Shown here: in pieces, positions 46,213 to 54,896 of the stretch | Position numbering within the stretch: the first letter of the stretch is position 1 | How the letters are laid out: each line of letters begins with the position of its first letter | Origin: Cytophagaceae bacterium ABcell3 | GTDB lineage: Bacteria > Bacteroidota > Bacteroidia > Cytophagales > Cytophagaceae | Direction: 5' to 3' | DNA: 64,000 nt | NCBI GenBank assembly: GCA_030913385.1 | Contig: CP133159.1 | Coordinates: 3,494,584-3,558,583 of the forward strand | The notes under the pieces: generated by a model | What the model was told of the DNA's origin: nothing | Databases searched by the model: none | The model's input: the letters and a program-made list of their open reading frames with translations, nothing else | Program-made: the position numbers and the translations under genes

Positions 46213-47712
46213 TTGATAGAAATTAGTTTTACAGAAAGGGTGGTTCATAAGTTCCACCCTTTTTTTATCGTTGCCACCCTACTTCTATTTTCCTCTCCCC
46301 TAAAGGCACAGTTTGCCTTTACACCAGAAACAAAAGAGGCCTACCAAAATCTAATAAAGCTAAAAACGGTACCTGCTTCCCAACAGTTGTCCAAAGCCCT
46401 TCAGAAAAAACCTACTGACGGCATTGCCATTTACCTTGAAAACTATATTGATGTTCTTACAGTTTTCATAAACGAAGACCCTGAACTGTACAAACAGCTT
46501 TTGCCCAACGAAAATAAGCGTCTTGAGCAGCTCAAAAATCTGGACAAGAAGTCTCCTTGGTACCTGTTTACAATGGCTGAGGTAAAACTGCAATGGGCTT
46601 TTGTAAAAGCTAAATCAGGGGATGAAATCAGTGCAGCTTGGAGTATCCGGCAAGCCTACAAAATGCTTGAAGAAAACCAGCGGAAATATCCTGACTTCCT
46701 GCCTAACAAAAAGTCTTTTGGCCTTATGCACATACTTATAGGTTCCATACCTGAAAAATATTTATGGATAGCCAAGCTGGCTGGCATGCACGGTAAAGTC
46801 CCGACAGGTTTATCCATGCTCGACGAAGTAATAGCGCACGACAAAACTTATGCTTTAGAAAGCCAGATCATAAAGCTTTCTACGGCCTATTACATATTAA
46901 ACGAAAAAAATCTAACAGACATAAAGCAGTTGTACCAAAAACACCCTGACAACTTACTCTTAAGCTTTATTTACTCCTCCATATTAATGAAGGAAACCCA
47001 AAGCGAAGCTGCATTGAAAGTACTGTCGACAGCGCCATCAGGTACCGATTATTTGTCGTTACCGTTTTTGCACTATATGCATGGACTCATTTACTTAAAC
47101 AAAGGTGACTACCATGTTTCCCAAACCTACTTTCACCGATACCTCAAAATGCACAAGGGCAGCAACTTTATTAAAGATACTTGGTTTAGGTTATTCCTAA
47201 CCCATTGGCTGCCCGGTAAACATCAAGAAGCCGAAAAGTCTTTATCTAAAGTGCTTACCCAAGGGGCTGCTGTATATGATGCGGATAAATATGCCGAAAG
47301 TTTTGCGAAAAAACGGCACTTTCCAAATAAACAGCTTATGAAAGCAAGGCTATTTACAGACGGTGGTTATAACGATTTGGCCATAAAAAGCCTGGACAGC
47401 ATTTCCCTGAAAGAGCTTCTAACGCCTTCTGACAATATTGAATACCATTATAGATACGCAAGGGTATATCACAAAACCGGTAACCTGCAACAGGCCATAG
47501 AAAAGTACCAGGAAACCATAAATGTTGCAGAACATACCCCATTATACTTTGCCCCTAACGCTGCACTTCAATTAGGCTATATTTTTAAAAGCATTGGGGA
47601 TATACAAAAAGCGGAAGAATATTTTAATTTAGCGCTTTCGTTTAAGAACCATGAATACAAAAACAGCATAGACAACAAAGCCAAAGCGGCCTTAAGTGAA
47701 ATTGGGAAGTAA
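46213..47712 (+). CDS. TPR-repeat protein, probably exported
   Basis: A 499-residue protein: hydrophobic leader (FHPFFIVATLLLFSSPLKAQ), then an alpha-helical solenoid with TPR-like repeats, clearest near the end (YHYRYARVYHKTGNLQQAIE, LGYIFKSIGDIQKAEEYFN). No ATG precedes the leader. Possible starts are TTG 46213 or GTG 46240/46243, and these overlap a terminator-like hairpin at 46235-46266. pabB follows 3 bp downstream. Function unknown. Confidence 0.75.
   Translation: MIEISFTERVVHKFHPFFIVATLLLFSSPLKAQFAFTPETKEAYQNLIKLKTVPASQQLSKALQKKPTDGIAIYLENYIDVLTVFINEDPELYKQLLPNENKRLEQLKNLDKKSPWYLFTMAEVKLQWAFVKAKSGDEISAAWSIRQAYKMLEENQRKYPDFLPNKKSFGLMHILIGSIPEKYLWIAKLAGMHGKVPTGLSMLDEVIAHDKTYALESQIIKLSTAYYILNEKNLTDIKQLYQKHPDNLLLSFIYSSILMKETQSEAALKVLSTAPSGTDYLSLPFLHYMHGLIYLNKGDYHVSQTYFHRYLKMHKGSNFIKDTWFRLFLTHWLPGKHQEAEKSLSKVLTQGAAVYDADKYAESFAKKRHFPNKQLMKARLFTDGGYNDLAIKSLDSISLKELLTPSDNIEYHYRYARVYHKTGNLQQAIEKYQETINVAEHTPLYFAPNAALQLGYIFKSIGDIQKAEEYFNLALSFKNHEYKNSIDNKAKAALSEIGK
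46235..46266 (+). terminator. Terminator-like hairpin overlapping the start region of the TPR gene
   Basis: A perfect 9-bp stem AAAGGGTGG / CCACCCTTT with a 10-base loop and a T-tract, 28 bp after the zinc-ribbon gene's stop. It coincides with the first codons of the next gene, where it could attenuate transcription or shape translation initiation. Confidence 0.7.
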
Positions 47713-47715
47713 AAA

Positions 47716-48993
47716 ATGAAAGAAAAGAGCTTTAAGGTTAATGAACATTTTTTTCAAAAAGCTTTATACCGGGCTAGTAAAGAGTCGTACGCCATTTGCT
47801 TACATGGCAACCAAATTCCATTCCCTTATGGGTCTTTTCCTACCATCATTGCCTTTGGCGCTAAAGATTCACTGATACTACCTGCCGGAAATGCCATTGC
47901 ATCATTAAGAGATTTTCATAAAAAGCATCAGGGTTGGCTCTTTGGTTATTTAGGCTATGATCTTAAAAATGAAATTGAAAATCTAAAAAGCACTAATGCA
48001 GACCAAGCATTACTGCCAGACCTAGCATTTTTCAGTCCTCTGCACATTCTTTTTTTTGATCAAGGCGGTGTAACTATTTTGTCTCCCAACCCCGACAGCA
48101 TATACCTCGAGATCTCTAACTGGAACGACTATACAGATAAAGTCGTCCCACAGGTTCCGTCTGTTAAGTGTAATATGAGCAGAGAAACATATCTGGAGAA
48201 GGTAAAAAAAGTACGACAGCATATTTACGAAGGAGATGTTTACGAGCTCAACCTTTGTATGGAGTTTTTCTCTGAGCCTGCACTGCTAAGCCCAGAGGAT
48301 TCATGGCTTAAACTCTTGGAGTTTTCACCTGCCCCCTTCTCTGCGTATCTAAAATTAAAAGATCAGTATTTGCTTTCTGCTTCACCCGAAAGGTTTTTAA
48401 AGAAAGTAGGGAAAAAGCTAATCACCCAACCAATAAAAGGAACAAGCCGACGAGGTACAGATAAGGCAGAAGATGAGTTGTTAAAGCAAAGACTGAAAAG
48501 CAGCGAAAAAGAACAGGCGGAGAATATGATGATAACGGACCTATGCAGAAATGATTTAGCCCAAAGTTCCACCCCTGGCTCTGTTATAGTAGAAGAGCTG
48601 TTTGGCATATATACCTTTGCCCAAGTACACCAAATGATCTCTACAGTAGTCTCAGAAATGCTACCGGAAAAACATTGGTCAGAAGCCATTAGAAATGCGT
48701 TCCCTATGGGAAGTATGACAGGAGCGCCCAAAATACGGGCCATGGAACTTATAGATGCGCTGGAAGAAAGCAAAAGAGGACTTTTCTCGGGTGCTACAGG
48801 CTATATCGCCCCTAATGGAGATTTTGACTTTAACGTGGTCATCAGAAGCATTATCTATAACAAACCTAAGCAGTACTTATCGTTTCATGCCGGAAGTGCC
48901 ATCACATGGGATTCTGTACCTGAAGACGAGTACCAGGAGTGCCTACTGAAAACCAAAGCCATTCGACAGTTGCTCAATCAACCCCTCACCTAA
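47716..48993 (+). CDS. pabB: Aminodeoxychorismate synthase component I-like chorismate-binding enzyme
   Basis: A 425-residue anthranilate synthase I/PabB-family enzyme acting on chorismate. Core motifs are QPIKGTSRRG (~240), MITDLCRNDLAQ (~272), AFPMGSMTGAPKIRAM (~333), GLFSGATGYIAPNG and FHAGSAITWDS. The TrpE inhibitor-binding LLES motif is not evident at the N-terminus, which favours PabB (folate) over TrpE. It is co-oriented with the TPR gene (3-bp gap) and overlaps the convergent S8 protease gene by 8 bp. Confidence 0.85.
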   Translation: MKEKSFKVNEHFFQKALYRASKESYAICLHGNQIPFPYGSFPTIIAFGAKDSLILPAGNAIASLRDFHKKHQGWLFGYLGYDLKNEIENLKSTNADQALLPDLAFFSPLHILFFDQGGVTILSPNPDSIYLEISNWNDYTDKVVPQVPSVKCNMSRETYLEKVKKVRQHIYEGDVYELNLCMEFFSEPALLSPEDSWLKLLEFSPAPFSAYLKLKDQYLLSASPERFLKKVGKKLITQPIKGTSRRGTDKAEDELLKQRLKSSEKEQAENMMITDLCRNDLAQSSTPGSVIVEELFGIYTFAQVHQMISTVVSEMLPEKHWSEAIRNAFPMGSMTGAPKIRAMELIDALEESKRGLFSGATGYIAPNGDFDFNVVIRSIIYNKPKQYLSFHAGSAITWDSVPEDEYQECLLKTKAIRQLLNQPLT

Positions 48994-50632
48994 CCACCTT
49001 CAAAAGCTTAAACAAGGTGCTTTGGTTTTCAATATGTACCTGTACCAGATACATGCCGGGTAGCAAGTTAGCTGTATCCACACGAAACTTGGATGTTGGA
49101 GGGGATGCTGTACCAGAGAAAGAGTCTACGATTTTTCCAGTATTATCTATCAGCCGTACATCAAAAGGCCTTACTTTCTCTGTAGGAACATGTATAAAAA
49201 AAGGCTCGTCTGCTACTGGATTGGGACCAAAGGCAATACCTTCAACTATCTCTTCTTCCCCTTTCATCATTTCTCTTGCTTTTAAATAGTTGGGAATACC
49301 ATAACCATAGCGGTTGTCGGGGTGCTCATATTGAGAGGCAGAGGCTTTAATAATTTCCCTTATCTCTACTGCCGATTTTTCCCGGCAAGACTGCCATAAG
49401 CCAGCAGCCAGCCCTGCAACCAAAGGTGCTGAATAGGAAGTACCCGACCCTGTGCTCACACTACCATTGACTTGCCCTATATAGACCCTATTGCCTTGGG
49501 CGGTCACATCAGGCTTTATCCTTCCATCAGCCGTAGGCCCTATGGAGCTGAAACTCGCATACCGTCCTTGGTCATTGACCGCGCCAACAGCCAATACCTC
49601 TTTCCCATCGGCAGGTGTGACAATATGGCGCCAAGACCGGCTTCCTTCATTGCCTGCACTTGCTACTAACAACATGCCCTTAGATGCAGCAAAAGTAGAT
49701 GCCCGCACAATCAAACTGGTTTCCCCATCCATATCTTCATAGGAATAATCCATAGATGGATCGTCAAAAGTAGTATACCCTAAGCTGGTCTGCAAGATGT
49801 CAGCACCAGCACTATCAGCATATTCGGCGCCCAAAAGCCAATTTACCTCCTCGATCTGAAGTTCGGAAGAAGCATCTTCTGTCCTTAGAAGCAAAAATTC
49901 CGCTTGGTAGGCCGTACCTATGATTTCTCCCTCTTGGTAAGCGCCCATTAACGAAAGCACATGTGTTCCGTGTGGGTGGTCTTCGTACACTTCCTCCTCG
50001 TTATCAACAAAGTCATAGGTGCCTAGTATTTTACCTTCATTGAACAAATGCCTGAAATAAGGCTGTTCATCTGCCCTGTTAAAACCAGCATCCAGTACAG
50101 CAATCAACATTCCCTCACCTTTATACCCTTCAGAATGCATATGCTGCCCATTCATCATCGCGATCTGATTATAAGAAAGTCCGTACAAAGGGTTTGTTTC
50201 GGCACTGCGATAAGCAGCATTATTCTCATCAACTATGGACTCTTCTTGAGGTTCAGTGGAGATCTTCACCCTGGTTACTCGATCACTGCTCCTAACAAAA
50301 GAGAAATTGTTAATTTGATTTAATTGCTCTTCATCCGCTAAGACCACTGCGGCATTGAACCACTTGGAGGTATATAAAAGAGAAGCACCTGTGCTACGAA
50401 TAGAATCACAATACGCAGGGTTAACGGGTAGGTCATCTTCGGTAATTGGTATATTGTATTTATCGCGCCGGTCAATAGCACGTTCTGACAAGAATTCTTC
50501 TGGTTCAAAGACAGAGTATGGAGTACCTTCTTTATTAGAAAATCTTATGACATGTTTGCGGTACGATTGTGACCATACCGGAAAAGTAACAGTCAATAAT
50601 AAAAAGAATAACAGCAGTCTACTCTTTGCCAT
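48986..50632 (-). CDS. S8 family subtilisin-like protease, T9SS type A
   Basis: Secreted serine protease. Signal peptide from ATG 50632 (KSRLLLFFLLLTVTFPVWSQ), a propeptide-like region (~25-165), then the S8 catalytic domain: Asp in IAVLDAGFNRAD, His in HPHGTHVLSLMG, Asn in VASAGNEG and Ser in GSGTSYSAPLVAGLAAG. The C-terminal sorting domain (~475-548) has FGPNPVADEPFFI and LLPGMYLVQVHIENQ. Eleven further codons are open upstream. The gene overlaps the upstream lipoprotein gene by 14 bp. Confidence 0.93.
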   Translation of the reverse strand: MAKSRLLLFFLLLTVTFPVWSQSYRKHVIRFSNKEGTPYSVFEPEEFLSERAIDRRDKYNIPITEDDLPVNPAYCDSIRSTGASLLYTSKWFNAAVVLADEEQLNQINNFSFVRSSDRVTRVKISTEPQEESIVDENNAAYRSAETNPLYGLSYNQIAMMNGQHMHSEGYKGEGMLIAVLDAGFNRADEQPYFRHLFNEGKILGTYDFVDNEEEVYEDHPHGTHVLSLMGAYQEGEIIGTAYQAEFLLLRTEDASSELQIEEVNWLLGAEYADSAGADILQTSLGYTTFDDPSMDYSYEDMDGETSLIVRASTFAASKGMLLVASAGNEGSRSWRHIVTPADGKEVLAVGAVNDQGRYASFSSIGPTADGRIKPDVTAQGNRVYIGQVNGSVSTGSGTSYSAPLVAGLAAGLWQSCREKSAVEIREIIKASASQYEHPDNRYGYGIPNYLKAREMMKGEEEIVEGIAFGPNPVADEPFFIHVPTEKVRPFDVRLIDNTGKIVDSFSGTASPPTSKFRVDTANLLPGMYLVQVHIENQSTLFKLLKVVR

Positions 50633-51305
50633 ATTCCCTAAGTTTCTGATAATATAATATGCCACCAGTGGTATCTGTACCTACCACCCCTCCTACATTT
50701 CTATATTCGATTTTTTCAGTCACCTTATAAACCAGCCCTACATCTTTGGCAAAAACCTCTTCCCGGTAATCTTTTCCCAATAAACTAGAGTCTCCTGAAT
50801 GTAGTACATGAAGTGTTTGAGGGTAATGTTTTGCTCCCGTAGAAAATGAACGTCCGAGCTTTCTAATTCTATATTCTTCCTTCGAAAAGATATTATGTGC
50901 ATTCCCATCCCAGGTTTTCCCTTCACGGACAGGAAATGCCAACCGCAAAAACCTGATGTTATTTTCAGTTCTTAATACATTATAGGCATTTTTACGAAGT
51001 GTCCATACAGAATCAGGCTGTAGCTTCCACTCCCGCAAGCTATCGTTTCTATAAAACCTTTCCAACCGGTAAATAACCTCTCCCGAAAGATGAAGGGTGT
51101 CCTTGATCAATTCTTTAACCTGATAAAACCTATGCTGGGGACCCGAAGAAAGAAACTCTGTAACATTTACATCATAAACAGAAAAAATCCCCTTTTCTAC
51201 AGGGTAGAAATCTGTTCCCAGATCACTCAAATCTGCGTCTAGCTTTCCTGTCTTACAAGACTGAAAACAAAACAGGAGAATAACGAATGCTAAAAATCGG
51301 TTCAT
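50619..51305 (-). CDS. Hypothetical lipoprotein
   Basis: A 228-residue protein with lipoprotein leader MNRFLAFVILLFCFQSC (lipobox cysteine at ~17) and a beta-rich mature domain (FYPVEKGIFSVYDVNVTEF, a 'YPxxxGxxWxY'-like opening common in Bacteroidota surface lipoproteins). Family otherwise not recognised. It overlaps the S8 protease gene by 14 bp, so they are expressed together and may share a location. Confidence 0.75.
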   Translation of the reverse strand: MNRFLAFVILLFCFQSCKTGKLDADLSDLGTDFYPVEKGIFSVYDVNVTEFLSSGPQHRFYQVKELIKDTLHLSGEVIYRLERFYRNDSLREWKLQPDSVWTLRKNAYNVLRTENNIRFLRLAFPVREGKTWDGNAHNIFSKEEYRIRKLGRSFSTGAKHYPQTLHVLHSGDSSLLGKDYREEVFAKDVGLVYKVTEKIEYRNVGGVVGTDTTGGILYYQKLREYGKE

Positions 51306-51376
51306 ATTTTTGATATAACCGGCAAATGAGAAAATTATTGCAATGAAGGCTTTTTCCCCTGTTTGTCAAAAAGGGG

Positions 51377-52495
51377 TTATGATGCTTCACTTTGCTTAAA
51401 ACTAGACTCAATCCAGCCACCACCAACGACATCGTTTCCTTCGTAGAATACAGCGGCCTGTCCAGGCGCTATAGCGTAAACACCTTTTTGAAACAAGACC
51501 TTCATCTTATCGTCCACCTGCTCTATACATGCAGGCGTACCTTTATCGTTATACCGAACCTTTGTCACCGTTTCTAGTTTTCTGCCTTTAAGATCTACAT
51601 ATTTGCCCATAATCAATTTACTTACCCACATACCATCACGGGCCAGGCCTTCCACAGAAGACAGGACAACCCTGTTTTTATCTTTAATAATTTCAGAAAC
51701 ATATACAGGGTATCCAAGAGCGACCCCTAATCCTTTACGCTGTCCAATAGTATAAAACGGGTACCCTTCATGCGTGCCTACCACCGTACCGTCTTCCAGC
51801 ACAAACTCGCCACCTTTTACATGCTCTTCAAGTCCAGGTATTCTTCTTTTGAGAAAGCCCCTATAATCATTGTCCGGCACAAAGCATATTTCATAAGACT
51901 CAGATTTGTTGACAAGCTCTACAAAGCCTCTATCTTTGGCAAATTCTTTAATAGCCGTTTTTTTAAGTTTGCCAAGAGGAAATATTGTCCTACTAAGGCT
52001 CTCCTGCGAAATGCCCCACAAAGCGTAAGACTGATCTTTGTTTTCATCTATTCCTTTAGATATGACATACCTGCCATTTTCCTCTCTCAACTGCGCATAA
52101 TGCCCTGTAGCTATAAAATCACATTTCAATTGATCAGCTCTGCGCAACAAGGCATCCCACTTGATATGGGTATTGCACATTACGCAAGGGTTAGGAGTAC
52201 GACCAGCCAGATACTCATCAGTAAAGTGATCGATCACATAATCTCCAAATTCTTCCCTGATATCAAGTATATAGTGAGGAAAGCCTAAGCTTACAGCAAC
52301 ATTCCTTGCATCATTGATAGAGTCAAGGCTGCAACAACCAGTTTCTTTCTTATTGTTTCCACCTGAGGATACATAGTCCCAGGTTTTCATAGTCATACCA
52401 ATTACTTCATACCCCTCTTCGTGAAGCATAACGGCTGCCACAGAACTATCTATACCACCGCTCATGGCTACCAAAACCCTACCTTTATTTGTCAT
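51377..52495 (-). CDS. mnmA: tRNA-specific 2-thiouridylase MnmA
   Basis: Installs the 2-thio group at U34 of Glu, Gln and Lys tRNAs. The PP-loop AMSGGIDSSVAAVMLHEEGYE is at residues ~9-29, and the catalytic cysteines are in TPNPCVMCNTHIKW (~103) and ESYEICFVPDN (~200), with FYTIGQRKGLGV (~250) and the C-terminal beta barrel ending APGQAAVFYEGNDVVGGGWI. Its 372 residues are standard. It is followed on the minus strand by the lipoprotein gene after 71 bp. Confidence 0.97.
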   Translation of the reverse strand: MTNKGRVLVAMSGGIDSSVAAVMLHEEGYEVIGMTMKTWDYVSSGGNNKKETGCCSLDSINDARNVAVSLGFPHYILDIREEFGDYVIDHFTDEYLAGRTPNPCVMCNTHIKWDALLRRADQLKCDFIATGHYAQLREENGRYVISKGIDENKDQSYALWGISQESLSRTIFPLGKLKKTAIKEFAKDRGFVELVNKSESYEICFVPDNDYRGFLKRRIPGLEEHVKGGEFVLEDGTVVGTHEGYPFYTIGQRKGLGVALGYPVYVSEIIKDKNRVVLSSVEGLARDGMWVSKLIMGKYVDLKGRKLETVTKVRYNDKGTPACIEQVDDKMKVLFQKGVYAIAPGQAAVFYEGNDVVGGGWIESSFKQSEAS

Positions 52496-52548
52496 AATTT
52501 ATTATCAGAAGAAAATGTGTGGAATAAGCAAAAGCGCTATAATAGCCC

Positions 52549-52576
52549 ATACCGGATCCATCACAAGATCCGGTAT
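52549..52576. terminator. Hairpin between DUF6952 gene and mnmA
   Basis: A perfect 10-bp stem ATACCGGATC / GATCCGGTAT with an 8-base loop. T-tracts are weak on the minus strand and moderate (TTCTTTTTT) on the plus strand. It lies 58 bp downstream of the DUF6952 stop. Confidence 0.55.
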
Positions 52577-52634
52577 AGCCAAATTCTTTTTTACAAAGGT
52601 AATAGATAAAAAATGAAAATCCTGAAGCTATTGG

Positions 52635-52877
52635 TCAGCTAATAGATTCCCTGACCTTTTTGGTGTACTCTCTAAGCGCATCTTTAAACTCAAGGTTGTT
52701 GTTGCGCATTTCTTCCATTATCCAAAGGGCTGCAATAATATGGGTCAACTGTTCACCCTCATCATTACCTTCTACTTCAATGGAAAGCTCTTTACCATCA
52801 ATCAAATCCATTTCAGCATTACTCAGCTCTTCAGGATTGTAAGACTCAACAAGTTTTTTTATAACAGGAATTTTCAT
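52635..52877 (-). CDS. DUF6952 family protein
   Basis: A short acidic helical protein of 80 residues (MKIPVIKKLVESYNPEEL.. to ..EYTKKVRESIS). Its N-terminus matches the DUF6952 family, usually encoded just behind a thioredoxin-like gene in Bacteroidota, as here (3-bp gap). Function unknown; the constant linkage suggests redox or peroxide handling. Confidence 0.8.
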   Translation of the reverse strand: MKIPVIKKLVESYNPEELSNAEMDLIDGKELSIEVEGNDEGEQLTHIIAALWIMEEMRNNNLEFKDALREYTKKVRESIS

Positions 52878-52880
52878 ATA

Positions 52881-53195
52881 TCAAAGTTTTTGAATGAGTT
52901 CGACCACCGCATCTTCTTTACTACTTGCCAAGTTTTCAACCAGCTCCCCTCCTTTAAATATAGCAAAGGTTGGCAGGTTGTTTACACCTCCTTTTTTCCT
53001 TGCCTGAGGGTTTTTCTCAGCATTTACTTCTGCAAAAGCAACTCCGTCAAACCTTTCATCGCCCGAAAGTCTTTTGAACTATGGCTTGAAAAGACGGCAC
53101 GTGCCACACCAGTCAGCATAATACTTAACGACTACTTTATCATTATTATTCAACACCTGATCAAAGTCAGAATCATCACATGTAATAACGCTCAT
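52881..53195 (-). pseudogene. Thioredoxin-family gene with internal amber codon
   Basis: Read from ATG 53195: a 104-codon thioredoxin with the redox motif YADWCGTCRLFKP (~residues 27-38) and cis-proline NNLPTFAIFKGG (~80). Codon 39 (53079-53081) is TAG, directly after the proline of the active-site helix; a Lys, Gln or Glu codon is expected there. Everything after it is open and thioredoxin-like to TGA at 52881. One base change would restore the gene. Natural inactivation or a sequencing error are both possible. DUF6952 starts 3 bp downstream and may lose coupled translation. Confidence 0.88.
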
Positions 53196-53303
53196 AAAAA
53201 ATCCTTTTTATTTAAATACAAATATAGAAAATCAATAAGTAAACTTTAAATTAACAATTAACTTAATTTATTTGTTTTATTCCAATGCCAAAGCTTATTT
53301 TGA

Positions 53304-53933
53304 ATGAACCAACAATTCAAATCAATGGCTTTAAAAACTAGTGTATTGGTAAGAGCAGTCAATAACCTTAGCGATGCCAGGTATTGTGCTGGCATGGGGG
53401 TAGACATGCTCGGATTCTCTATAGACCCTAACCTTCAATCTCATACAGAGTTAAAAAAAGTAAAAGACATAGCTGGCTGGGTGGCTGGCGTAAAGCTTGT
53501 AGCGGAAGTGGGAGATCTTTCAGAAAAGAACCTCCAATTGATAAAGGACACAGACCCTGAGTTGATTTTGACAGAATCTTTAGAATATACACCGAAAACC
53601 GATCTGCCGATACTGTTAAAAGTTGCTTTCGACTCCGGCTCGCCTGAAAGCACGGAAGCAAAACTACAGCAACATAATGACATGGTTTCGGGTTATGTCT
53701 TGGAAAACGATGACATCGAAAACCTCCTTCTGTATAAAGACATGCTGAAAAAATGGTGTTCGGCATACAACATATTTATAGGAACAGGTTTAACTAATGA
53801 AAATATCGTTGAGGTCCTGGAGGAGATTAACCCAACAGGAATTTCGCTCAAAGGAGGAGAAGAAATTCGCCCTGGCTACAAAACTTTTGATGAATTGGCC
53901 GACATTCTTGAAACCATAGAACTGGATGATTAA
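53304..53933 (+). CDS. TrpF-like beta/alpha-barrel protein (phosphoribosylanthranilate isomerase paralogue)
   Basis: A 209-residue TIM-barrel protein. LSDARYCAGMGVDMLGFSID (~18-37) resembles the early strand of TrpF, and TGLTNENIVEVLEEINPTG then ISLKGGEE (~165-192) matches its C-terminal phosphate-binding region. However, the KICG catalytic-cysteine motif is replaced by VRAVNN, so isomerase activity is doubtful. No other trp genes are nearby. The second ATG (53325) is an alternative start. PfkB-type kinase follows 24 bp downstream. Confidence 0.75.
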   Translation: MNQQFKSMALKTSVLVRAVNNLSDARYCAGMGVDMLGFSIDPNLQSHTELKKVKDIAGWVAGVKLVAEVGDLSEKNLQLIKDTDPELILTESLEYTPKTDLPILLKVAFDSGSPESTEAKLQQHNDMVSGYVLENDDIENLLLYKDMLKKWCSAYNIFIGTGLTNENIVEVLEEINPTGISLKGGEEIRPGYKTFDELADILETIELDD

Positions 53934-53957
53934 ACTACATTAATTTTTTAAAACATC

Positions 53958-54896
53958 ATGAAAAAGATTTTTACGCTTACAGTAAGTCCTGCCATTGACA
54001 AAAGCACGACCATAGACCATGTATACCCAGAAAGTAAACTAAGATGTAGCGAACCTGTTTTTGAGCCAGGAGGAGGAGGCATTAATGTTTCCAGAGGTAT
54101 AAAAAGACTGGGTGGAAAATCTATTGCCATTTATCCGCAGGGAGGTGCAACCGGCTTGCTAATGGAAGAGCTGCTTAACAGAGAAAGTGTAGAGCAAATG
54201 CCTATAGAAACTAAAAACTGGAACAGGGAAAACTTTATTGTTGTAGAAGAAGCTACCAACCATCAGTTCCGTTTTGGTTTTCCTGGCCCGGAACTCACAG
54301 AGGAGGAACTTCAAAGGTTCATAGATACTGCTACAGATCCAGCTACCGGAACAGAAATATTGGTCGCAAGTGGAAGCTTACCACAAAATGCCCCTGTGGA
54401 CTTTTTCGCAAAACTCGCTGAAAAGGCTGCACAAAACAACATTAAATATGTTGTAGACACATCTGGGGACTCCTTACGTGAAGTACTCAAAAAGCCAGTA
54501 TTTCTGCTCAAGCCTAACCTAAAAGAACTACAGTCCATAGTAGGTGGCGAACTAAGAACAAATGAAGAACAAGAAGAGGGCGCTAAAAAACTTATGGACA
54601 ATTATGATGTAGAACTGCTCGCTGTATCTTTAGGTCCTTCAGGTGCTTTGATGGCCTCCAGAACAGAAGGTATTAAACACATACCCGCACCTTCTGTAAA
54701 AAAGAAAAGTACAGTAGGTGCAGGGGACAGTATGGTGGCAGGAATGGTCCACCAAATTTCTTTGGGCAAATCACATCTGGAAGCCGTCCAGTTTGGGGTA
54801 GCTTGTGGTACAGCTGCCACCATGAATCCTGGAACTGAGCTTTTCAGAAAGCACGATGTCGAAAACTTATTTAGGTGGATTAGTCATCAGAAGTAA
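53958..54896 (+). CDS. PfkB-family hexose kinase (1-phosphofructokinase/Pfk-2 like)
   Basis: A 312-residue ribokinase-fold sugar kinase. Substrate region TLSVSPAIDKSTTIDHVYPE and the glycine-rich GGGGINVSRGIKRLGG (~35); ATP/anion-hole motif STVGAGDSMVAGMV (~250) with the catalytic Asp. The N-terminal pattern is that of E. coli PfkB/FruK/LacC; phosphofructokinase activity is likely but not certain. It overlaps the convergent trmB gene by 17 bp. Confidence 0.9.
   Translation: MKKIFTLTVSPAIDKSTTIDHVYPESKLRCSEPVFEPGGGGINVSRGIKRLGGKSIAIYPQGGATGLLMEELLNRESVEQMPIETKNWNRENFIVVEEATNHQFRFGFPGPELTEEELQRFIDTATDPATGTEILVASGSLPQNAPVDFFAKLAEKAAQNNIKYVVDTSGDSLREVLKKPVFLLKPNLKELQSIVGGELRTNEEQEEGAKKLMDNYDVELLAVSLGPSGALMASRTEGIKHIPAPSVKKKSTVGAGDSMVAGMVHQISLGKSHLEAVQFGVACGTAATMNPGTELFRKHDVENLFRWISHQK

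Noticed and set aside
25431-53195. Alternative genetic code or stop-codon readthrough as the cause of the internal TGA and TAG
   Set aside because: Different stop codons are involved, two of the four lesions are frameshifts, and normal genes here use all three stops as terminators.
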